Of a DNA stretch of 64,000 bases, positions 57,950 to 64,000 are shown in pieces (within the stretch, counting starts at the first letter, position 1; every line of letters begins with the position of its first letter). Both the position numbers and the translations under genes were made by a program. The notes under the pieces are model-generated. The model was not told where the DNA came from, did not search any database, and saw only the letters and a program-made list of their open reading frames with translations. The stretch comes from Epichloe hybrida (lineage: Eukaryota; Ascomycota; Sordariomycetes; Hypocreales; Clavicipitaceae): positions 744,001 through 808,000 of the forward strand of contig JAFEKR010000008.1 in assembly GCA_019022495.1 (NCBI GenBank), written 5' to 3'.

Positions 57950-58807
57950 TATAGGAGTCTCTATAGGTAAATAAGTTTTCTAAAATTAATTTAGTTTATT
58001 ATTATATTATATATTTTCCTATTTTACCTTAAACTTATTAAGGGCTTATATTTATACTATATTCTTTAATAGTTTCTATATAAGCTATATATAGCTTACT
58101 TATTTAATAAGTATATTATATCTCTTACCCTAGCCTAAAGTATTTTAAGCTACTAGGATTTACTTAACCTAATATTTCTTAATAAGTTTATTATTACCCT
58201 TTATAAGGACTTATTCTAGTTTTAAATAGAAATCCTAGAGCTTTTAACTAGGGAGAGAGTTCTCTATAGTATATTTAATAAAGTCTATATAAAATACTAG
58301 GTAAATACCTCTTAGGATATTAAGCTATACTATAAGTAATATTAGGACTTCTATAACTATATACTTTATTACTACTTAATTAAGTTTCTATAAGAGGTAG
58401 TTAGTTTTAATATTTTTAAGTAAAAGCTATACCTTATCTCTAACCTAAAACTATTTTACTAGTTAATATAAAGTAAATATAGTATTCTATTACCTTTATT
58501 ATATATAAGCTATTATAGCTTATACTAGATAAGTACTTTCCTAAAGGTACTTAAGAAACTATATTACTTACCCCTTTAGTGTTATTATAAAAGTAAACTT
58601 ATCTAGTAATAACTAGACTAGCTTTAGGTTATAGCTATATAGTAACTTATTTAGGCTAACTCCTATTATAGAAAATAGCCTATTATTAATTATAAGCTAG
58701 TAAGTAACTAGATATTCTAGCTAGTTAAACTATAAGAAAAAGACTATAATATATAGTATTACTTATACCTCTTAGTTTACTTACTTTATATTACTATTAA
58801 TCTATAG

Positions 58808-58976
58808 TGTGATGATCTAGGCTTTGCCTAGACCTAGCAATATAGGTGTCAATTACACAAGTTACAGGGACTTGTACAATGCGTATTCTTTTGTTGCTAT
58901 GGCGCAATGGAATTGGGGTCAAACTCACATAGTCGCGCAGGCACCTGCAATTAGCCCTTAGGGCTAGACTATAACA
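58808..58976. repeat. TRIM left LTR
   Basis: TGTGATGATCTAGGCTTTGC at the start, ACTATAACA at the end. 160 of 169 positions match the right LTR. Confidence 0.82.
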
Positions 58977-59044
58977 TTTATATAAGTCATCTAAGGTTAT
59001 AGGTTCGAACCGGCTGCGTGCGCAAGCACTATAAGGCAGCTATA

Positions 59045-59615
59045 CGGATGTCCAAGTCAAAAGTCGTGTCCCCTGCACGCTGCTGCCTAGAGTGGCCTGA
59101 GGCATTAACGTAGTAGCCTAAGGCACACAAATAGTCTAGAATAACACAAGGAAAATTAAACAAGGTATCTCTGCTATATAAACTACATATAAAAGTGACT
59201 TATCCTAGTTATTATTAGATTCTTCCTCTACATTACTAGAATCCGAGGCATTAAGGTTATTAGGACTATTAGGACTATTAAGCTCGTAAGGGTCGAAAAC
59301 CCACCTTCTTTCATTATTATTAACAGTAGCAGCATCTTTGTCTTTAAACTCTAATTGCAAAATAACCCTTTAAACCCTCTAACCATTAGCTTAACCTTCG
59401 TAACCTTTACGATAGTTATGCAGCTAGATAAGGCAAAAGCTAGCTAACTTTGGCGATAGTTATAGCACTACTAGCAAAAGCGGGCAAAGAGAGGGGAACT
59501 AGAGAAGAGGTAAGCCTCTTATTTAATTTACCCGGTGAGACTACGACCCCGCTAGCTAATTACATCCTTAACTAGGGTCGCGTGCAAGGGACACGACTTT
59601 TGACTTGGACATCCG
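59045..59615. mobile_element. M1 MITE copy 3, inserted in the TRIM
   Basis: Same terminal repeats (CGGATGTCCAAGTCAAAA) and flanking TA as the copies at 25393 and 25896, opposite orientation. 571 bp, the longest copy. Its minus strand contains a short protein-like tail (RRWVFDPYEL.., rich in Asn/Ser then Glu) ending in a stop. This could be the last part of a transposase of the autonomous parent. Confidence 0.78.
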
Positions 59616-59729
59616 TAATGGGGTTCTTCCTAGGCTTACAGGGATAGAAGAGAGGGTCCCTAGGGGATGCGTGGTATTGCTAGCTTACAAGGGGTTAATA
59701 GGAAGAAAATCACCTAGGGAAAGGGCCTA

Positions 59730-59898
59730 TGTGATAATCTAGGCTTTGCCTAGACCTAGCAATATAGGTGTCAATTGCACAAGTTACAGGGACTTGTACA
59801 ATGCGTATTCTTTTGTTGCTATGGCGCAATGGAATTAGGGTCAAACCCACATGGTCGCGCAGGCACCCGCGATTAGCCCTTAGGGCTAGACCATGACA
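59730..59898. repeat. TRIM right LTR
   Basis: TGTGATAATCTAGGCTTTGC at the start, ACCATGACA at the end. Followed directly by the target duplication TATAG. Confidence 0.82.
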
Positions 59899-62800
59899 TA
59901 TAGGTAATATAAAATAAAAAGTAACTAATTAATCCTAACTAAGGAGTATAATATTATCTAGAATTTTCCTAACTAATCTAAACTATAATCTATAATAATT
60001 AATTAAGGAAACCCCTTAAACCATTACTAGACTATTTTAAACCTCTTTATATATTCCTTAGCTTCTATAGAAGTTATAGCCTTAAGCTAAATAAATTTAA
60101 AGAGTTAATCTATAATAACTATTAGATATTATATCTTTTCTAGGGATAGTACTAGTAAGTTTATTATAAAGTTAATAGAGATTTATAACTAAAACTAGTT
60201 AGGGATAAGTAAAGGCTTTAGTAAGCCCTAGTATTATTAATAGCTCTTATAACTACTATAGTAATAATAGTTATAAATAAACCTAGTAATATCTTATAAT
60301 ATCCTATCCTAGTAAAACTACTATTATAAGATTTAGAATATAGTATTATAGCCTAGGTACCTTACTACTAGTAAATTATAGTATTACTATATTAGGGTTA
60401 TTATAAGAGACTCTTATACTAGGACCTAAGTATAGCCCCTAAACTAGAGTGCCTTATAAGCACTTATAGAATAATTTACTACTTACTCCCTTATAAGTGC
60501 CTTAATAGGAAACCTCTAGGCCTTTTCCTAGATAGCCCTTAATTAAATACTATATATAGGGTTAGAGATAATAGCCTAATCCTATAAGGTCTAAAGGTAT
60601 TTAGTAGTAAAGAGAACCTTACTAGCTAGTAATAGTATTATACTACTATTATCTTACTATTTATCTAGTGTTAGTAAGAGTTATATAATAGTAATAGGTT
60701 ATAGGATATATCTTATTCTAGAGGTTACTTATTCCTAGTCTTACTCCCTTTAAGAAAGAGTATTAGGCTACTATACTTATATACTAGGTTTATACTAAAG
60801 GTAAAAATTAAATAGCGTAAGTATATTTACTTATTAAGCCTATTACTCTAATATTAACTAAGGAGTTATAAAGTACTCTAGGTTCTTATAGTCTATATAG
60901 ATTATAAATAGACTAGAAATACCTTATAGCTTAGCTAACTATACTATAAGGTATAAGATAATAGCTAATAATTTCTTATTATAAATTATATAGTTCTTTT
61001 ATAAGGATATAAGGCTAGTAAAGTAGTAAGTAACTAGGTATATAATACTATCCTAGCCTTACTAAGAAAGGTAACCTTTAATAGCTATTTCTAAATAATT
61101 AGCTTTTACTACTATAAGGAGATCTAAGTCCTATTATACTAGTACTAGGTATATAATAAAGGTATCTTTTAACCTATTAAAGGTATTATTCTCTTTAAGT
61201 TCTTATTAAAAAGGGATATTTCTCTTAGTTAATTATATTAGTAAAGCTACTAGTTCTAAAAAGTTACTAATAAAGTCCTAGTAAAAGTTAGTAAACCCTA
61301 AGAAGCTATAGACCCCCTAAAGTTTTATTAGGGCTACTTACTCCCTAATAGCTATAAACTTTACTAAGTCTAGATAGATAGAATAACTTACTATAATAAT
61401 ATATCCTAGGTACTAAACTTCCTTTACTATAAATATAAACTTATTAAGGTCTAAGTATAAACCTATAGCCCTTAGGTAGCCTAATATTAACTAGATATTA
61501 GCTATATAGTCTTTCCTTAATCCCCCTAAGTAAACTAAGATATTATCTAAGTATACTATAATAAAATCCCTTAATATATTTCCTAAGGACTTATTAATAT
61601 AATATTAGAATATTACTAATACACTAGCTAGGCTAAAGGGGTAAACTAGCTACTTAAATAGCCTAAACCTAGTTTAGAATACTATAAGGTACTCCTAGCC
61701 CTTAGTAATCTATAGCTTATTAAACACTATATAAATATTTACCTTTATAAACTAGTATACCTAGGATAAGAAATAAAGTGTCTTCTTAATTAATAGGAGA
61801 GAATAGTAATCCTATGCTATTATCTTATTAAGAGTATAGTAGTTTATATAAAAACACTAACCTTTATTAGCCTTTTTAATAAGGAAAACTAGAGCTATAG
61901 CTAATAATAAGCTAGTATAAATCTAACCCTTATCTATTAAGTCTATAATCTAGTGCCTAATCTCTAGAAGCTAGTCCCTTAGTATATTATATAGTAGTCC
62001 CTAGGGGAGTGTTAGTTTAAACCTATTCTAGTTCTTATATAAGCATATATAGTAATTAAGGAACCCCTAATAAGGAGGTAAGCTATTAGCTCTAGCCTTA
62101 TTAAAAAGGTCTATAAAGTTAGCTAACTCCTTAGGTAATATTAATATATCTAGGCTATTAGGCTTTATCTTAGGCACTATAATCTATAGCACTATTATTA
62201 TCTCCCTAAGGCTTATAGTAATAAATATTATAAAAGTATCCTTCCTATAGTATACCTAATGTGCTTTTATAGTATATAAGGACCTAATAATCCCTTATAC
62301 TAGAGTCTTTACCTTATATATAAAGGCTTTAGAGATATATAAGCCCTTTATTACTCTAATAACTAATTACTATTTTACTATATAAATAACTATATTATAA
62401 TATTCTAGCTATAGTATCCTAAGTATAATATCTTATATAAGGCCTAGAATAATATATAAATATACTAATAACTCCTAGCTATTAATATCTATTCTAGTGT
62501 ATACTATATAGGTAATTAAGGAGGTATTCTCCTATACTCTTTTTCCTTTCTTTTTTATTTTTACTATAGTCTAAATATACTTTCTCTTTAGTAAATATAT
62601 AAGCTCTAGGCTAAACTATTTTACTACTAACTTACTTATAGCACTATAATAATTATAATTATAATTAATCTAGATATTAATATAATAATATATATTAAAG
62701 AGTATAGGAATTAAGAATAGTAATTAGTCTATATATTATACTATATCTTACTCTAACTCTATATAGCTTAAATAGTTATCTTATATTATAGTATATAGTT

Positions 62801-63768
62801 AGCTTACTTACCCCTATATAAGACTTTACTTAGGGGTTACTTATTTTCTATAAGGGAAATATTTACCTTCTTATTTATGCTTTTCTTATTTACTTTATAT
62901 AAGTTAATACTAACCTATAGGTAATAAAGTAAGAGAAAAGTATACTCTTAAATATAGTAATTCTTAGATTTATATTATAAGTAATATCTCTCCTAATAGT
63001 ATTTAGCTAACTTTACTTCTAATACCTATTTAGCCTATTATATATTTATAGTAAGCTTTAGACTCTTTTTCTTCTTAACTAGCTTATTTTATTTTTCTAA
63101 TTAAGTCCTTATTATATATACCCTAGTTATTAGTATATTACCCTTATAATTAGTCTAAGGTATAGGTTTAGCTAGCTATAGTTTATATTAAGACTAGTAC
63201 TTATTCTCTATAGTAAGGGCCTTAATATTAACTATAATCTTATAATACTATATAATAGCTATATACTATATGCTCTAGCTAATACCCTAGCTTATACTAA
63301 TTTCTTTTAAATACTTATTAAGCGCTTATTAAAGCTTTACTAGCTTTATATTATCCCCCTAATAATTCTCTCTTACTAATAAAAGCTTCTTTATAAAGTA
63401 AATAAAGAATATAGAAAATAGCTCCCCTAGGCCTTATTTTATCTAGTTAAGCTTTATAAGGGCTATCTTTTACTTATATAAATTAAAGAATATAGACTTA
63501 AGGTATTCTAGGAATTTAGCTAGGTTAAAATTATAAGTATTACCTTATTTAAAGAAAGTAGCTACCTAGGACTAGACTTTAAAGAATAGGTTTTAGTAAA
63601 TAAATATTTACCTATTTTTATTAGTTTTAATAAAGTCCTTATTTACCTATAGCTTATATTTTATTAGGAACCTTTATATAGTAAATAAGGCCTTATTATT
63701 ATTATATAAGTTACCTATAGGGATAGGTTTTTATTTTACCTTAGGTATAGTTAAGACTAGGTTAGAGG

Positions 63769-64000
63769 CAGAGTATTGCACTAAAACGTGTAGTGTAGTG
63801 TAGTATTTGTAGTGTAGTGTAGTAACTACACTACAAACTACACTACACTATAAACTACACTAACTACAAGGAAAAAAAAACTATAATATATTACACTATA
63901 AATTTTTTTTCCTAAACTACACTAACTATAAACACTACAAATGTAGTATTAGACTTTTTATTAGTTATTAGTATTATAAGGATTAAAAGAATGCTAGTTA
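63769..64000. mobile_element. hAT-like element, left end, cut by window edge
   Basis: Starts CAGAGTATTGCACTAAAACG and continues with GTAGTGTAGTGTAG units. It matches the reverse complement of the right end of the element at 23383..25316. It interrupts the gag region of the chromovirus relic and continues beyond the window. Confidence 0.65.

Larger units (their letters stand above)
58808..59898. mobile_element. TRIM (terminal-repeat retrotransposon in miniature) with 169-bp LTRs
   Basis: Two 169-bp direct repeats (58808..58976 and 59730..59898) both start TGTGAT and end in ACA. I count nine differences, all transitions. The 5-bp word TATAG flanks the whole element (58803-58807 and 59899-59903). 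The interior without its MITE is about 180 bp and has no coding capacity. A purine-rich stretch (CTAGGGAAAGGGCC) precedes the right LTR, as expected for a polypurine tract. The interior near 59005 has a tRNA-type GGTTCGAACC word, perhaps tied to priming. It sits inside the integrase region of the chromovirus relic. Confidence 0.82.
57950..63768 (-). mobile_element. Ty3/Gypsy chromovirus relic, RIP-decayed and interrupted
   Basis: Read on the minus strand from 63768 downward, the order is: gag-like text (about 63.3-63.76 kb), reverse transcriptase with YLDNILVY replacing the YLDD active-site block (about 61.5 kb), FLGFTNFYQDFI and RNase H (about 61.1-61.3 kb), integrase (GLLKPLLIPN.., about 60.0-60.3 kb). 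After an interruption at 58808..59898, integrase C-terminal text follows (KVQLLLKNIKTN, SLPSQKLQDF) to a chromodomain-like end near 58.0-58.2 kb. Stops are all of RIP type. Chromoviruses target heterochromatin through that domain. LTRs are not delimited: the 5' end is cut by the hAT-like element at 63769. The element is inactive. Confidence 0.8.

Noticed and set aside
58895..59010. Possible tRNA-derived SINE (A-box-like TGGCGCAATGG, B-box-like GGTTCGAACC)
   Set aside because: The boxes are over 100 bp apart, the A-box-like word lies inside an LTR present twice, and the paired LTRs with a target duplication explain the structure better as a TRIM.

Overview
The window is a nuclear segment of a filamentous ascomycete, most likely a Sordariomycete of the order Hypocreales. 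The reasons are the many short GT-AG introns (about 50-120 nt), Pezizomycotina-type gene families (GH3 beta-glucosidase, GT64 exostosin-like transferase, Sfl1-type HSF protein, Dlt1, an F-box gene family), and a sharply two-part composition. GC-balanced genes alternate with very AT-rich blocks full of decayed transposons in which almost every difference between copies is a C/T or G/A transition, the mark of repeat-induced point mutation (RIP).

Layout. 1-8.5 kb: an AT-hook gene cut by the window edge, rad7, a class 3 lipase and an MFS transporter. 8.8-12.6 kb: a repeat-rich stretch with palindromic MITEs and half of a hAT-like element, then a quiet 12.6-15 kb. 15-16.1 kb: a GT64 glycosyltransferase. 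16.8-26.4 kb: two inverted copies of one terminal-inverted-repeat element (466 bp and 3.3 kb, the second packed with nested insertions) bracket a block with an N-acetyltransferase, mitochondrial ribosomal protein bL34m and a GH3 beta-glucosidase. 26.6-33.7 kb: mitochondrial methionyl-tRNA synthetase, an NTF2-like mRNA-export protein, the farnesyltransferase alpha subunit and an F-box protein with a coding minisatellite. 34-36.6 kb: RIP-decayed block with a Ty1/copia RNase H relic. 37-52.4 kb: Ndc1, Dlt1, a basic hypothetical protein, an Sfl1-type HSF protein, Mcl1/Ctf4 and a WD40 protein. 53.3-64 kb: a graveyard of a copia relic, a young solo LTR, and a Ty3/Gypsy chromovirus interrupted by a TRIM element that itself carries a MITE.

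The genes are mostly unrelated housekeeping functions (DNA repair and replication, nuclear pore and mRNA export, mitochondrial translation, protein prenylation). I see no biosynthetic or defence gene cluster. MetRS and the NTF2-like gene share a 259-bp divergent promoter; the AT-hook gene and rad7 share another.

The most interesting signal is structural. The 9-bp flanks of the two inverted elements at 16.8 and 23.1 kb do not match within each element but match, reverse-complemented, between elements. That is what is expected if the roughly 5.8 kb between them was inverted by recombination between the two copies. Other unusual points: a predicted 1-nt micro-exon (or stwintron) in the beta-glucosidase, an intron that may split the rad7 start codon, a G9-tract frameshift in the acetyltransferase, a GC-AG intron and (Asp-Asp-Ile)n minisatellite in the F-box gene, and a four-level nest of transposable elements near 59 kb. 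All exon models were read by eye from frame, splice consensus and family knowledge.
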